A stretch of 64,000 bases of DNA from NCBI RefSeq assembly GCF_000831385.1, contig NZ_AP014548.1, positions 2,719,779 through 2,783,778 on the forward strand, in the 5' to 3' direction. The position numbers and the translations under genes are program-made. This DNA is from Nonlabens marinus S1-08. GTDB taxonomy: Bacteria > Bacteroidota > Bacteroidia > Flavobacteriales > Flavobacteriaceae. Positions 17,401 to 26,687 of this stretch are shown here, piece by piece. Within the stretch, counting starts at the first letter, position 1, and every line of letters begins with the position of its first letter. The notes beneath the pieces are model-generated. The model had not been told where the DNA came from. It did no database searches and saw nothing but the letters and a program-made list of their open reading frames with translations.

Positions 17401-19499
17401 GCCACACTGTCTAAAACAATTTGGCTGTTCAAATCCAAATCAATATTGTCATCTCTATAAGTAGAAGTAACCGCTCCATTCCCATCCTTAAAATTACCCG
17501 TGATAGGTAAGTTTTGAATTTCATAGCCGCTATAGGTAAAACTATTGATCGTAGCGTCAACCATGGCATCCAGATCATTCAAGCTATTCCCAGAACCTCT
17601 AGCTTCTATATCTAAATTTAATTTGCCGTATTGCGGATTTTGCAACAATACTCCCAAATCAACCTCTTGAGCCTTGACAATCGCATTAAAAGATAGTACC
17701 TCTTGATTTTTGAAACCACCATTAAGTTCTATGGAACCATTTGAAGTGGTCAGTGTGGCTTTCGTTTCTATGTCATCCAGGCGCCCTTGAAGACTTCCTG
17801 CTAGAGAAAATCGTTCTGGCGGCTGTATGCCTAACTCTTTTTCACTAATGAACTTAGTCAAGTCCTTTCTTGTCGAGCGCATCTTGATGGATGGAAAATC
17901 CACATATAAATTTTCTACATCTGTAGCATTGCGCAGGGAGCCGCTGGCGATGATGGCTGTTTCATTACCCCAATTTGTAACTAAATTAGGTATGCCCAAA
18001 TTCTTTGTAGAACCTGAGGCTTTCAAACTTCCCGTTAACAGACGCTGGCTCAAGGTCGCTAGATATTTATTTGACCGCAACTCTGGAGCAAATAAGAAAA
18101 CGTCAGATAAATCAATTTTATAGCTAGGGATCTGTGCATCGACGCTTAGGTTCTCTGGATTAACCATGAATTGATTCATACTAGAAAAACCTAATTCAAC
18201 CTTTCCCTGAAGGCTGTTGTTATTGACTTGAGCATTCAAATCAGCAACCATAATTTTAGTATCACTCATGTAAGCTTGGGCACCCAGCTGATTCACTACA
18301 ATGCCAGAAGCTTCTGATCCTGAGAGTTCCTTAATGTCTACAGATGCTTCAGCATTTTGATAAACGAAATCCTCAGCGACCAGGTGTACCTTATCAAAAT
18401 CTAATGCATTAGGGTTAAAATAACCCTTTGTTACCGTTGCATCATCTAGAGTGTAGAGCAAATCGTTGTTGTTGAGATCGATATCTTTTACCGCAATATC
18501 TAACTCTGGCCATTCAAAAACGAAAGGCTCAGGAGCGCCCACCGTACGCATTCTCAAGGTGATTTCTGAATTGTTTAGCGTAATAAAATCTACTACATAG
18601 CTGCTGTTTTGGACATCAGCCTTAGAAATAGAGGTTTCTAAAAACCCAATAAAACTATTAAGATTGATTGCGTCAGGAACGGATTCATAAGCTAATTTGA
18701 CTTGATCCAATTTTAAATTTCCCACTGTGATTAGGGGTAATGGGGAGTCGCCAGCGTCATCAGTGATTGCTTCAGCAATGGTGGAATCCGTGTTGGGATC
18801 ACTGTCTTTTTCCGCTTTCGCGAAAGCGGCAACCGTATCCTTATCGTAACTCACAATGGCATTTTTAAGTGAAATCTGGTCGATATCTACAATCATCTTC
18901 TCTAAATCCAACTCATTCATGGAAAGCTGAAATTCATCAAATTTGATAACCGCATTTAGATTATCTACCTCATCCTTAAGAGTGATGTCAAAGTTTTTAA
19001 AGTCCAGATCGCCAATGGACAGCTGCAAGGGCTCTGTGGTAGTAGTCGTATCCTCCACCGCAAAAGCGTCGATTAAAAACTGGTAATTGAATCCTGAAAT
19101 AGTGTCCTTACGGGAAATGCGTGCTTTGAAACCATTCCAATTGGCATTTTCAATAGAGTAACCATTGCCTTGAATGATAGGCCAGAGCGGTACATCGGCT
19201 TCTAGATGTTTGGAATAGAACAAGGTATCACCCTGTTGATCTGCCAGATACAGACCGTCTAGTTGTATATCTCCATCAAAAGTTACAAACAGCTTCTCTA
19301 CAGAAACTTCTGTTCCTGTTTTTCCTTCTACATAGTTAACCACTTGATCCACTATAATTCCTTGACCCCACGGACTGCGAATAAAAAGCACTAGAGCAAC
19401 CAAAAAAATAAAAAACCCTAAAAAAATACGCCCCAGCCTGCGCAGCCAGCGGTATTTTCTAGGGGAATTTTCGGTTTTTTTATTCTCTTGATCACTCAA
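14421..19499 (-). CDS. tamB: TamB, translocation and assembly module / AsmA-like protein
   Basis: The 1692-residue product has one N-terminal membrane helix (about 20-43) after a basic cytoplasmic tail. A very long repetitive beta-rich region follows, with many segments alternating hydrophobic residues as in the AsmA-like beta-taco. The C-terminal DUF490/TamB domain (about 1330-1640) is followed by a Lys/Glu-rich tail. It should bridge inner and outer membranes with TamL, which follows in the operon. Two iterated palindromes are embedded in frame, encoding AFAKA near residue 225 and LSRKR near 942. Length is in the range for Bacteroidota TamB. Confidence 0.92.
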   Translation of the reverse strand: MSDQENKKTENSPRKYRWLRRLGRIFLGFFIFLVALVLFIRSPWGQGIIVDQVVNYVEGKTGTEVSVEKLFVTFDGDIQLDGLYLADQQGDTLFYSKHLEADVPLWPIIQGNGYSIENANWNGFKARISRKDTISGFNYQFLIDAFAVEDTTTTTEPLQLSIGDLDFKNFDITLKDEVDNLNAVIKFDEFQLSMNELDLEKMIVDIDQISLKNAIVSYDKDTVAAFAKAEKDSDPNTDSTIAEAITDDAGDSPLPLITVGNLKLDQVKLAYESVPDAINLNSFIGFLETSISKADVQNSSYVVDFITLNNSEITLRMRTVGAPEPFVFEWPELDIAVKDIDLNNNDLLYTLDDATVTKGYFNPNALDFDKVHLVAEDFVYQNAEASVDIKELSGSEASGIVVNQLGAQAYMSDTKIMVADLNAQVNNNSLQGKVELGFSSMNQFMVNPENLSVDAQIPSYKIDLSDVFLFAPELRSNKYLATLSQRLLTGSLKASGSTKNLGIPNLVTNWGNETAIIASGSLRNATDVENLYVDFPSIKMRSTRKDLTKFISEKELGIQPPERFSLAGSLQGRLDDIETKATLTTSNGSIELNGGFKNQEVLSFNAIVKAQEVDLGVLLQNPQYGKLNLDIEARGSGNSLNDLDAMVDATINSFTYSGYEIQNLPITGNFKDGNGAVTSTYRDDNIDLDLNSQIVLDSVATQANLQLDIEGVDLRAFGITNQNVKAAGKLTANFKGNLENYEVTTNVADGIAVYDQQSYLLGNVNLRAYVQPDSTAVDVKNKMLDLQLRSNTDPANLASALQRHIDRYLTTSTAMDTIPPVVMKIKGTVSPSPILRDVILPSLEALDTVNISVDFNERDRKLNTDITVPYFRYAGSEIDSLLITSRSDATDLRFSVGFKDLEAGPLGIKRTKLTGVIAQNELNLDFISYDDDEKLMQFGSTLSRKRNQQGTEDLIFKLKLEDLILNKQRWSIPDGNSVVYTDETILFNNFKLSNDAQSIEMRNDITGIEKQHVGLLLENFRLQAFLSFLNPDEKLASGRLNGQFVLEDVFQKMGFSADLRIDDFNVLQVPLGVLSLDANSGNGDLYSMNMTVKGENVDLDLTGDYRVDPVAAELNLGLDLQKLNMSTVTGIASEFLSEGKGNVSGSMKLTGTTLDPVYEGQFNFNNAGFTVNMLNAPFTVKDEILQVDNKGITMNNFEITDADNNSFIVDGTVGTENLLNPTFDLRMTANNFTALNSTAKDNELYYGKATFDARATITGDLNVPVVDLTLDVDDSTNVTYVIPPTELDIVQREGIVQFVNKENPDDILTQTEEESATLTGYDITADLKISSGAKINVIVDPSTGDNLQVAGDGDLKFRMTPNGRMTLAGRYEISDGFYELSLYDIVSRRFELAKGGSVSWSGDPFDANLDVRAIYKVETSASALMASQTSGADVTTKNRFRQELPFLVYLNVDGELMQPVISFRLDMPEDEQGAIGGQVYGRVQQLNNQDQELNKQVFSLLVLNKFFPTSGADGSSGGTAAIARDNINQALSDQLNQFGGQLLGNTGVDLNFGLDSYTDYQGNSPQERTQLDVTASKKLLDDRLIVSVGSEVDLQGSASEEEGPTPVIGNVSIEYLLTESGQWRLKGFRRNQYDNVIDGQLIISGISLIFTKEFNEFKNLFAKTVKEEADKAKKEEEKNARKEEETEVDKNN
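16663..16678. repeat. Iterated palindrome inside tamB
   Basis: Exact copy read in the frame that gives Leu-Ser-Arg-Lys-Arg near residue 942 of TamB. Confidence 0.95.
18813..18828. repeat. Iterated palindrome inside tamB
   Basis: Exact copy read in the frame that gives Ala-Phe-Ala-Lys-Ala near residue 225 of TamB, in an acidic, poorly ordered stretch. Confidence 0.95.
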
Positions 19500-19655
19500 A
19501 AAAGCACAGGTTTAATAGCAATGTATCTGGATTGTGCAAATTGCTAAATAACAAGGGTTTTCTTACGCTTAGTTAGAATAAAATTGTGTTAAGAATGCAT
19601 GATTTAAGGATGACGGAGATAGTTCTGAAACATTTTCAAAGAAGTTCGGTTTCAA

Positions 19656-20453
19656 TCAATTTCCTAAGTAAACAAAAATATTAGTTACGATACTGCTAGG
19701 AGTATTTATTATAGAGGTAGGATTGGCATTACCAATGGTCACTGTATGGCTATGACTTCCTGCATCAGAAGTGGTTCTAGCAACATCAGAATATCCGTTA
19801 AAGTTTTCTCCAGGGCCATTATTCCTAAGTTGATTATCTGAAAAAGTCGCTCGAGCGTCTGAGTAACCGTGATTATGGCTTCCACCACTTGAGGTGTTTG
19901 AAGTTAACTGCGGAATATTGTTTGGCGTTAAAGTAATTAAGTTACTACCTGCTTGAGATCCTATAGTTTCCGATCCATTTCTAGCTTTTAAAACTCTGTT
20001 AGTTGCATTAGGTAAGTTACTTGAAAAACCAAGGCTCTGTGCTGCACTTTGTGCAGTAGCAGGAAGTGTACTAATTGCTCTACCATTTAACAAGTACCAA
20101 CCTTGGTGATCAGTGGTTTGAAAGCCGTGTTTAATATCTCCTTCTGTATAAAATGAATTGTTTGATGAGGAGGTAACCTCTACATAGCTAGACCATTTTG
20201 CACCATCCCAAAAATATAATCCTTCCGCTGAAGAGTTAGTATTCCAAACTGTCAAACCTTTTTCTGGGTTTGAAACTGGGGCAGCATTATTTAAATCACC
20301 TAAATCCATTCTAGGAAAAAGGACTCCTTTATCATTGGAAGAGATGTCTAAAATCGACGACTCATTAGGACTAATCGTATTAATCCCTACTTGTGAAAAG
20401 GCTAGAGAACTAAAACAAAAAATTACTAAGAGGACGTAAAACTGCTTCATCAT
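19656..20453 (-). CDS. Secreted surface protein with tail-collar-like C terminus
   Basis: A 265-residue protein with a signal peptide ending FSQ. The N-terminal VGIN...ILDISSNDKGVLFPRM pattern is common at the start of flavobacterial cell-surface proteins. The middle has low-complexity Ser/Asn-rich stretches. The C-terminal part has repeated GSHNHG/GSHSHT motifs and ends in NIFVYLGN, resembling phage tail-collar or microcystin-dependent-protein domains. Role is probably adhesion or surface display, by inference. Two ATG codons at the start (MMK) give an uncertainty of one residue. It is a single gene with its own promoter, flanked by AT-rich DNA on the upstream side. Confidence 0.75.
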   Translation of the reverse strand: MMKQFYVLLVIFCFSSLAFSQVGINTISPNESSILDISSNDKGVLFPRMDLGDLNNAAPVSNPEKGLTVWNTNSSAEGLYFWDGAKWSSYVEVTSSSNNSFYTEGDIKHGFQTTDHQGWYLLNGRAISTLPATAQSAAQSLGFSSNLPNATNRVLKARNGSETIGSQAGSNLITLTPNNIPQLTSNTSSGGSHNHGYSDARATFSDNQLRNNGPGENFNGYSDVARTTSDAGSHSHTVTIGNANPTSIINTPSSIVTNIFVYLGN

Positions 20454-20466
20454 ATTGAATTTTATA

Positions 20467-20474
20467 CAAATTTA
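20467..20474 (-). promoter_or_regulatory. -7 element for the surface protein gene
   Basis: On the minus strand TAAATTTG matches TAnnTTTG exactly, 13 bp before the start codon. No clear TTTG is seen at the -33 position. Confidence 0.5.
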
Positions 20475-20584
20475 TATGTACATACGTGTAATTTAAAAGT
20501 GTAGTTGTTAAGATGAATGTTAAACACATCGCCCTTTTATGCTTATAGCCGATAAAAGCTAGGTTTAATTTGCTTGAAATTCAG

Positions 20585-20634
20585 TAAACTGCAATTCACT
20601 TGGAATCTTAAAAAGATATTAAACAGCAATTCAC
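20585..20634. repeat. Pair of 15-bp direct repeats
   Basis: TAAACTGCAATTCAC at 20585-20599 and TAAACAGCAATTCAC at 20620-20634 differ at one base and start 35 bp apart. They lie 110-160 bp upstream of the surface-protein promoter, so they could be operator sites; this is inference. Confidence 0.6.
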
Positions 20635-20831
20635 AGTAGATGAAATACTCTTTTACTAGATAAAAAAAAAGATTGAATTGTCCTCAAGTAGAAAACGTAT
20701 GAATAATATAATAAAACCTTTTTGTAAGATTTTTCTATTTTCAAAAAGAAAAAGGTTAAAATCAAAAATGTTGTTTTTATAAATATTTTCTTAGCAATAG
20801 GTACTTAGACTCATAACTCAACATCTTCAAT

Positions 20832-20863
20832 AAAAAAATCGCAACCCTAAGGATTGCGATTTT
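20832..20863 (-). terminator. Terminator after icmF
   Basis: A perfect 10-bp stem (AAAATCGCAA / TTGCGATTTT) with a 9-nt loop is followed on the minus strand by a T run. It starts about 70 bp past the icmF stop codon. Confidence 0.85.
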
Positions 20864-20933
20864 GCTGTATTTATACAGGTGTCTTGTTAAAACACATACT
20901 GCCTATGGTATGTAAGGAACTACTATAAGTTAA

Positions 20934-23900
20934 TTACATATTTCTCCTATACTGACCTCCTACTTCAAAAAGAGCCTCGGTAATTTGTCCTAGGGAGCAA
21001 ACTTTAGTGGCTTCCATCAAGTGTTCAAAAATGTTTTCTTGATGTACCGCTGCTTTCTGGATGGAGGAAAGCTGTTCTTGTTGCGCTTTCGCGAAAGCGG
21101 AATGTAAATTATCCTTTGTGGTAATTTGAGCTTTTTTCTCTTCTTCCGTCGCACGAATAACCTCAGCCGGCAAAACGGTTGGACTACCTTTTGAACTCAA
21201 GAAGGTATTCACTCCTATGATTGGGAACTCTCCTGTGTGTTTCAACATCTCATAATGCATGGATTCTTCCTGAATCTTACTGCGCTGGTACATGGTTTCC
21301 ATGGCACCCAACACACCGCCACGTTCTGTAATGCGGTCGAATTCTTCTAAAACTGCAGCTTCCACAAGATCTGTCAACTCTTCAATAATAAAAGCTCCTT
21401 GGATAGGATTCTCATTTTTGGCAAGTCCTAACTCCTTATTGATAATCAGCTGAATTGCCATCGCACGTCTCACAGATTCCTCAGTCGGCGTCGTGATAGC
21501 TTCGTCATAAGCGTTGGTATGTAACGAATTACAATTGTCGTTGATGGCATAAAGCGCCTGCAATGTCGTTCTTATATCGTTAAAGTCAATTTCTTGAGCG
21601 TGCAGTGATCTACCGCTGGTTTGAATGTGGTATTTCAACATTTGCGCCCGTTCATTAGCGCCATATTTAATCTTCATCGCTTTTGCCCAGATTTTCCTAG
21701 CCACACGACCGATTACAGAATATTCTGGATCGATACCATTAGAGAAAAAGAAACTTAGATTAGGACCAAACTTATTAATGTCCATCCCACGACTCAGATA
21801 ATATTCTACATAGGTGAAACCGTTTGCTAGTGTAAAAGCCAGTTGCGTGATCGGATTTGCTCCTGCCTCAGCAATGTGATAACCAGATATGGAAACACTA
21901 TAGAAGTTACGCACCTTTTCTTCAATAAAATATTGCTGCACATCACCCATCAATCGCAGGGCAAATTCGGTTGAGAAAATACAGGTGTTTTGAGCCTGAT
22001 CTTCTTTCAGGATATCCGCTTGTACCGTTCCTCTAACTTGTGCTAGCGTCTCTGCTTTTATTCTTGCATAGTCTGCTGGTTCAAGTATTTGATCACCAGT
22101 TAAACCTAACAACATCAATCCTAGCCCATCATTACCTTCTGGCAATTTATTGACGTCTACTTGGCCGTTTTTAGAATATACTTTATCGCCATCTGCATTG
22201 AGGTAGGAAGGGCGCTCTAGATTGTTGTCATCATAAACTTCTTTCAGCTTTTCTTCTACCTTGTCGCCCAGGTTATTTTCTGTAATGAATCGCTCGCAAT
22301 TTTGATCAATCGCAGCGTTCATGAAAAAACCTAACAACATAGGCGCTGGTCCATTGATCGTCATGGAAACCGATGTCATGGCATGTGACAAATCAAAACC
22401 AGAATACAATTTCTTAGCATCATCCAGACAGCAAATACTTACTCCAGCATTACCGATTTTTCCATAAATATCTGGACGCAATCCTGGATCATTACCGTAG
22501 AGCGTTACACTGTCAAATGCAGTACTCAAACGCTTAGCTGGCATTCCAAGACTTACGTAATGAAAACGTTTATTAGTACGTTCTGGTCCACCTTCACCTG
22601 CAAACATTCTGGTAGGATCCTCTCCAGTTCTCTTGAAAGGATATAATCCTGCCGTATAAGGAAACTCGCCAGGAACATTTTCTTGCAAACACCATTTTAA
22701 AATATCGCCCCAAGCACTGTATTTAGGCAAGGCAACTTTGGGAATCATTTTATGGGAAAGTGATTCCGTATGTGTTTCAATTTTTATGACTTTATCGCGT
22801 ACTTGAAATTCATAAATAGGTTGCTTATACTTATTTACTTTCTCATCCCACGTGAAGATAATTTCCCAATTGTAAGGGTCTAGATCTTTAAGTGTTTTGT
22901 TGAACTGGGCAATGAGCAATTCTGTGAAGTCTTTGTCATCCTGAACTTGTTTCAGGATCTCTTCTTCGTTTAATCCTTTATCTGTCAATAAACTGTTCTC
23001 GACTGTACTTCGACTGCGCTCAGCAACCGCGCTCGAACTAACATTCTCTTTTTGATCAATAACCGTTACGATCGTTTTATAAATTCCAAATAGTTTCTGA
23101 GCTACATGAGACTGTACCGCAGCAGTATTGTCATAGGCTCTATTACTTTCAGCAATCTCGCTCAAGTAGCGAGTTCTTGCTGGTGGAATCACAAATATCT
23201 TTTCGCTTTGCGTGGTATTTAGCTCGTTGGTAGAACTAAAATCTACTTTAGTCTTTTCTGTAATCTCGCCCATTAAAGCTTCATACAAGGCATTCATTCC
23301 TGGATCGTTGAATTGGCTCGCAATAGTGCCGTAAACAGGTAGCGTGTTAGGATCTGCTTCCCATAGATTATGATTGCGTTGGTATTGTTTTTTGACATCT
23401 CGCAAGGCATCCAGTGAACCACGCTTGTCAAATTTATTGATGGCAACTACATCAGCAAAATCAAGCATATCGATTTTTTCAAGCTGAGTCGCCGCACCAA
23501 ATTCTGGTGTCATTACATATAAAGACACATCGCTATGCTCTAAAATCTCGGTATCGCTTTGCCCTATTCCACTGGTTTCAAGAATAATCAGGTCATAGTT
23601 GGCTGCTTTCAAAATATCTACTGCTTCTTGCACGTGTTTAGACAAAGCTAGATTGGACTGTCGAGTGGCCAGCGATCGCATATAAACGCGGTCGTTATTA
23701 ATGGCATTCATGCGGATTCTATCTCCCAATAAAGCGCCTCCTGTTTTTCGCTTAGATGGATCAACAGAAATTACCCCTATATTTTTTTCTGGAAAATCGA
23801 TTAAAAATCTCCGAATCAATTCGTCAACCAAAGATGATTTCCCTGCCCCACCAGTTCCGGTAATTCCTAGTACTGGTGCTTGTTTTTCAGTTTTATCAGC

Positions 23901-24461
23901 TTCTGCAAAGTGTTTTTCAAAATCTTCGTGGCGGTTTTCTGCCAGCGATATCAATCGTGCGATAGTCGGCACATGGTTTTGCAGTAATTCTCCGTTTAAT
24001 TTCGCTTTCGCGAAAGCGGGAACTTCCACATCACAACGCTCCACTAGATCATTAATCATTCCTTGCAGACCCATTTCACGACCGTCGTCTGGACTGTAGA
24101 TGCGTGTAATTCCATAGTCCATCAATTCCTGAATCTCTGAAGGAAGGATCACACCACCACCGCCACCAAATATTTTGATGTGGCCAGCGCCCTTTTCTAC
24201 CAATAGATCTCTCATGTACTTAAAGTACTCCGTATGCCCACCTTGATAGGAAGTCATGGCAATACCACTAGCGTCTTCTTGAATCGCTGTATTTACTACT
24301 TCTTCCACACTGCGGTCGTGACCCAAATGGATCACCTCACAGCCAGTAGACTGTATGATGCGACGCATGATATTGATTGCGGCATCGTGACCGTCAAAAA
24401 GACTGGCGGCAGTAACGATTCTTACTTTATTTTTGGGAGTATATGGGGTTTGGTCTTGCAT
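20934..24461 (-). CDS. icmF: Fused isobutyryl-CoA mutase IcmF
   Basis: This 1175-residue adenosylcobalamin enzyme interconverts isobutyryl-CoA and n-butyryl-CoA. The domain order is diagnostic of IcmF: a B12-binding domain (about 10-150, FDGHDAA with the lower-ligand His), a MeaB-like GTPase chaperone (Walker [10 protein letters not shown] near 203, NKFDK), then the mutase barrel ([31 protein letters not shown]). The linker between GTPase and mutase carries an unusual 37-residue stretch (about 474-511) encoded by a repeat-like element. Iterated palindromes give AFAKA near 149 and 1122. The gene is monocistronic, with its own promoter and terminator, and links valine/branched-chain and fatty-acid metabolism. 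Confidence 0.93.
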   Translation of the reverse strand: MQDQTPYTPKNKVRIVTAASLFDGHDAAINIMRRIIQSTGCEVIHLGHDRSVEEVVNTAIQEDASGIAMTSYQGGHTEYFKYMRDLLVEKGAGHIKIFGGGGGVILPSEIQELMDYGITRIYSPDDGREMGLQGMINDLVERCDVEVPAFAKAKLNGELLQNHVPTIARLISLAENRHEDFEKHFAEADKTEKQAPVLGITGTGGAGKSSLVDELIRRFLIDFPEKNIGVISVDPSKRKTGGALLGDRIRMNAINNDRVYMRSLATRQSNLALSKHVQEAVDILKAANYDLIILETSGIGQSDTEILEHSDVSLYVMTPEFGAATQLEKIDMLDFADVVAINKFDKRGSLDALRDVKKQYQRNHNLWEADPNTLPVYGTIASQFNDPGMNALYEALMGEITEKTKVDFSSTNELNTTQSEKIFVIPPARTRYLSEIAESNRAYDNTAAVQSHVAQKLFGIYKTIVTVIDQKENVSSSAVAERSRSTVENSLLTDKGLNEEEILKQVQDDKDFTELLIAQFNKTLKDLDPYNWEIIFTWDEKVNKYKQPIYEFQVRDKVIKIETHTESLSHKMIPKVALPKYSAWGDILKWCLQENVPGEFPYTAGLYPFKRTGEDPTRMFAGEGGPERTNKRFHYVSLGMPAKRLSTAFDSVTLYGNDPGLRPDIYGKIGNAGVSICCLDDAKKLYSGFDLSHAMTSVSMTINGPAPMLLGFFMNAAIDQNCERFITENNLGDKVEEKLKEVYDDNNLERPSYLNADGDKVYSKNGQVDVNKLPEGNDGLGLMLLGLTGDQILEPADYARIKAETLAQVRGTVQADILKEDQAQNTCIFSTEFALRLMGDVQQYFIEEKVRNFYSVSISGYHIAEAGANPITQLAFTLANGFTYVEYYLSRGMDINKFGPNLSFFFSNGIDPEYSVIGRVARKIWAKAMKIKYGANERAQMLKYHIQTSGRSLHAQEIDFNDIRTTLQALYAINDNCNSLHTNAYDEAITTPTEESVRRAMAIQLIINKELGLAKNENPIQGAFIIEELTDLVEAAVLEEFDRITERGGVLGAMETMYQRSKIQEESMHYEMLKHTGEFPIIGVNTFLSSKGSPTVLPAEVIRATEEEKKAQITTKDNLHSAFAKAQQEQLSSIQKAAVHQENIFEHLMEATKVCSLGQITEALFEVGGQYRRNM
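21084..21099. repeat. Iterated palindrome inside icmF
   Basis: Exact copy read as Ala-Phe-Ala-Lys-Ala near residue 1122, in a Gln/Glu-rich helix close to the C terminus. Confidence 0.95.
22931..23040. repeat. In-frame repeat-like insertion in the icmF linker
   Basis: The segment contains the inverted repeat ATCCTGAA-N5-TTCAGGAT (22938-22958) and, 50 bp away, a block with CGACTGTACTTCGACTGCGC and GCTCGAAC. From memory both resemble dispersed repeats common between genes in Bacteroidota genomes. Here they lie inside a coding region and stay in frame, encoding SRS...ILKQVQDD. Confidence 0.65.
24003..24018. repeat. Iterated palindrome inside icmF
   Basis: Exact copy read as Ala-Phe-Ala-Lys-Ala near residue 149, at the junction of the B12-binding and GTPase domains. 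Confidence 0.95.
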
Positions 24462-24486
24462 TGCGAATTCCTTATTTAATGTGCTG

Positions 24487-24494
24487 CAAAATTA
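24487..24494 (-). promoter_or_regulatory. -7 element for icmF
   Basis: TAATTTTG on the minus strand matches TAnnTTTG exactly, 25 bp before the icmF ATG, in the 102-bp divergent gap. Confidence 0.45.
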
Positions 24495-24563
24495 CGAAAA
24501 CCATAGGGTTACTTAGTGCCAATGCTATTTTAAACTTTCAAGATTCCTAAGAGTCGTAAAAAC

Positions 24564-25664
24564 ATGAAATCTACTGCGCTTTTATTACTTGCTTTTATCT
24601 GTCTTGCCTGCTCCAGTCAAAACGATGATGACGCAGCGGCTGAAGTAGACACCTTATACTTCCCGTCATTAGATCAATCTGCTTGGGAAACAATGACGCC
24701 CACACAGTTAAAGTGGGATGACTCTAAGTTGCAAGAGTTATATGGATTTCTAGAACAAAATGAGACTAGAGCATTTATCGTACTCAAAAATGGTAAGATG
24801 GTGGTAGAAAAATATTGGGGTAAAGAGTTGCAAGGTAGTAATAACTTTGACCAAAATTCCAATTGGTACTGGGCTAGTGCAGGCAAGTCCTTAACGGCTG
24901 TACTGATAGGCATTGCTCAGGAAAATGAAAATCTCAATATTGATAACCAGACATCAATATATCTAGGAACTAATTGGAGTTCCATGCCTATAGAAAAGGA
25001 AAACCTGATTACTGTGAGAAATCATTTAACCCTAACGACTGGTGCAGACTTCACGGTTCCAAATCTAGATTGTACCACACCGGGCTGTATTCTATATTTG
25101 AGTGATGCAGGTACGCAGTGGTACTATCACAATGCCACATATACTATACTGCACCAAGTATTAGAAAGTGCCACTAATCAGACCAATAATGAGTTTACTA
25201 CTGCCGCTTTGAAAAGTAAAACAGGAATGGATGGGTCGTGGGTCAGTACCAATGGTTTCAATGAAGTCTTTTTTAGCACTCCTAGAAGTGCAGCCCGATT
25301 TGGTTTATTGATTTTGAATAAGGGAACCTGGGCTGAAAATGAGGTTTTAGGGGATCAAAATTACTTCTCCTCCATGACTACCGCCTCGCAACCCTTTAAT
25401 GCATCTTATGGATACTTGTGGTGGTTGAATGGAAAAGAATCGGTTCAATTTCCATTGAGTACAAATGTGATCCCATCTTCTGTGACACCTTCAGCTCCTG
25501 AAGATATGATCAGTGCTTTAGGGAAAAACGGACAGTTTATAGACGTTGCCCCCAGCCAAGGTCTTGTGGTTGTCAGGATGGGGGATTCCTCAAATCAAGA
25601 GCCAGTTCCTATTCTTTTTCATGAGGAGCTATGGAAAAGATTGTATTCAATTACTGCAAACTAG
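24564..25664 (+). CDS. Serine hydrolase lipoprotein, class C beta-lactamase-like fold
   Basis: The 366-residue product has a lipoprotein signal with Cys16 (FICLAC). The beta-lactamase/transpeptidase-like domain (about 48-360) shows the SxxK motif Ser105-Ala-Gly-Lys108, the YxN motif Tyr188-His-Asn190, and a Gly-rich third region. Members of this family act as esterases, D-aminopeptidases or penicillin-interactive proteins, so beta-lactamase activity should not be assumed. It is probably anchored in the outer or inner membrane facing the periplasm or surface. It is divergent from icmF; no terminator is visible. Confidence 0.87.
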   Translation: MKSTALLLLAFICLACSSQNDDDAAAEVDTLYFPSLDQSAWETMTPTQLKWDDSKLQELYGFLEQNETRAFIVLKNGKMVVEKYWGKELQGSNNFDQNSNWYWASAGKSLTAVLIGIAQENENLNIDNQTSIYLGTNWSSMPIEKENLITVRNHLTLTTGADFTVPNLDCTTPGCILYLSDAGTQWYYHNATYTILHQVLESATNQTNNEFTTAALKSKTGMDGSWVSTNGFNEVFFSTPRSAARFGLLILNKGTWAENEVLGDQNYFSSMTTASQPFNASYGYLWWLNGKESVQFPLSTNVIPSSVTPSAPEDMISALGKNGQFIDVAPSQGLVVVRMGDSSNQEPVPILFHEELWKRLYSITAN

Positions 25665-25792
25665 CAAACGGGTCCATTGTTATTTAATTAACATTAAAGG
25701 CTAGCAGTACCTAAATTCATCTTAAACCTCTTGTAATATTTTCTCATTATTTAAAAGTGTTAATCTGAACTTGACTAGCTTTAAAATAAAAC

Positions 25793-26581
25793 ATGAGTTC
25801 TAGTAAGAAGGAAAAGTTTGCAAGAGTGGGTATCGCCACTAAAGGTTTAATATATGTGATCCTAGGTGGACTAACGGCGTTTGCCGCTTTCAGTTCACAA
25901 GAAAGCATCACGGCAAGTAACGGTGCATTAAAGTACATTGCTGGGCAAAGTTTTGGACAAATTCTTCTTATTATTACTACTATTGGTATCATCGCTTATG
26001 TTATGTGGAGGTTGTATTTAGCCTTCCAAAATCCAGAGAACAGATCTGATTCTGACACAAAATCAGCCGTGAAGCGCCTGGGTTATTTCTTCAGTGCAAT
26101 CTCATACGCGCTTCTAGCGTACACTGCCATAGAAATTTTATTGAATAATTCTACAGGCGGTTCTGGCAAGCAGAGTTGGATTTCTACCATTCTAGACCAA
26201 TCATGGGGGGTTTACCTTATTTATTTTATTGCTTTAGTACTATTAGGTAAAGCTTTATATGAATTATACCGTGCTTATTCAGGAAAATTCAAAAGCAAAA
26301 TTCAAAACGCAGAACTGGACAGAAAGGCACAGTCATTTCTTATTAAAGCCGGTAAAGTAGGGTTTACAGCACGCTCTATTGTATTTGCAATAATTGCCTA
26401 TACCTTTTTCAGAGCAGCATCAGCCACAAACGCGCAAATGGCTGGAGGTACTAAAATGGCTTTCGCATTTTTACAGGAGCAAGGTGGCCAAATATTACTC
26501 GCAGTAATTGCTTTTGGGTTAGCCTTATACGGTGTGTATCTTCTTGCCAGCTCCCGTTATCGTAATATACCTATTCGATAA
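25793..26581 (+). CDS. DUF1206 membrane protein, paralogue 1
   Basis: A 262-residue protein with six predicted membrane helices arranged as three helix pairs, each opening with an Arg-x-Gly-like start. Examples are FARVGIATKGLIYVILG near residue 9 and VGFTARSIVFAIIAYTFF near 189. This is the DUF1206 arrangement. It ends SRYRNIPIR. Function is unknown. The next gene is a paralogue with the same order of features and the ending ARHRNIPIE, so the pair arose by tandem duplication. Confidence 0.85.
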   Translation: MSSSKKEKFARVGIATKGLIYVILGGLTAFAAFSSQESITASNGALKYIAGQSFGQILLIITTIGIIAYVMWRLYLAFQNPENRSDSDTKSAVKRLGYFFSAISYALLAYTAIEILLNNSTGGSGKQSWISTILDQSWGVYLIYFIALVLLGKALYELYRAYSGKFKSKIQNAELDRKAQSFLIKAGKVGFTARSIVFAIIAYTFFRAASATNAQMAGGTKMAFAFLQEQGGQILLAVIAFGLALYGVYLLASSRYRNIPIR

Positions 26582-26687
26582 ACTGATTAATTTTTTGTAA
26601 CCAGAACTAAGCATTCACGACCGTATTATAGCTAGATAGCAAAGTTGAAACCTCTACTTTTGACTGAAATTAATTGAATGCCACTCA

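Larger units (their letters stand above)
20454..20933. other. AT-rich 480-bp intergenic region
   Basis: It holds the surface-protein promoter, a pair of 15-bp direct repeats (20585-20634), a 9-bp inverted repeat with a 25-nt loop (AACCTTTTT at 20715 and AAAAAGGTT at 20749), and the icmF terminator. No coding sequence is convincing. Confidence 0.6.

Noticed and set aside
24564..25664. Antibiotic-resistance beta-lactamase
   Set aside because: The SxxK/YxN pattern also occurs in esterases and peptidases of the same fold; a resistance role is not supported.
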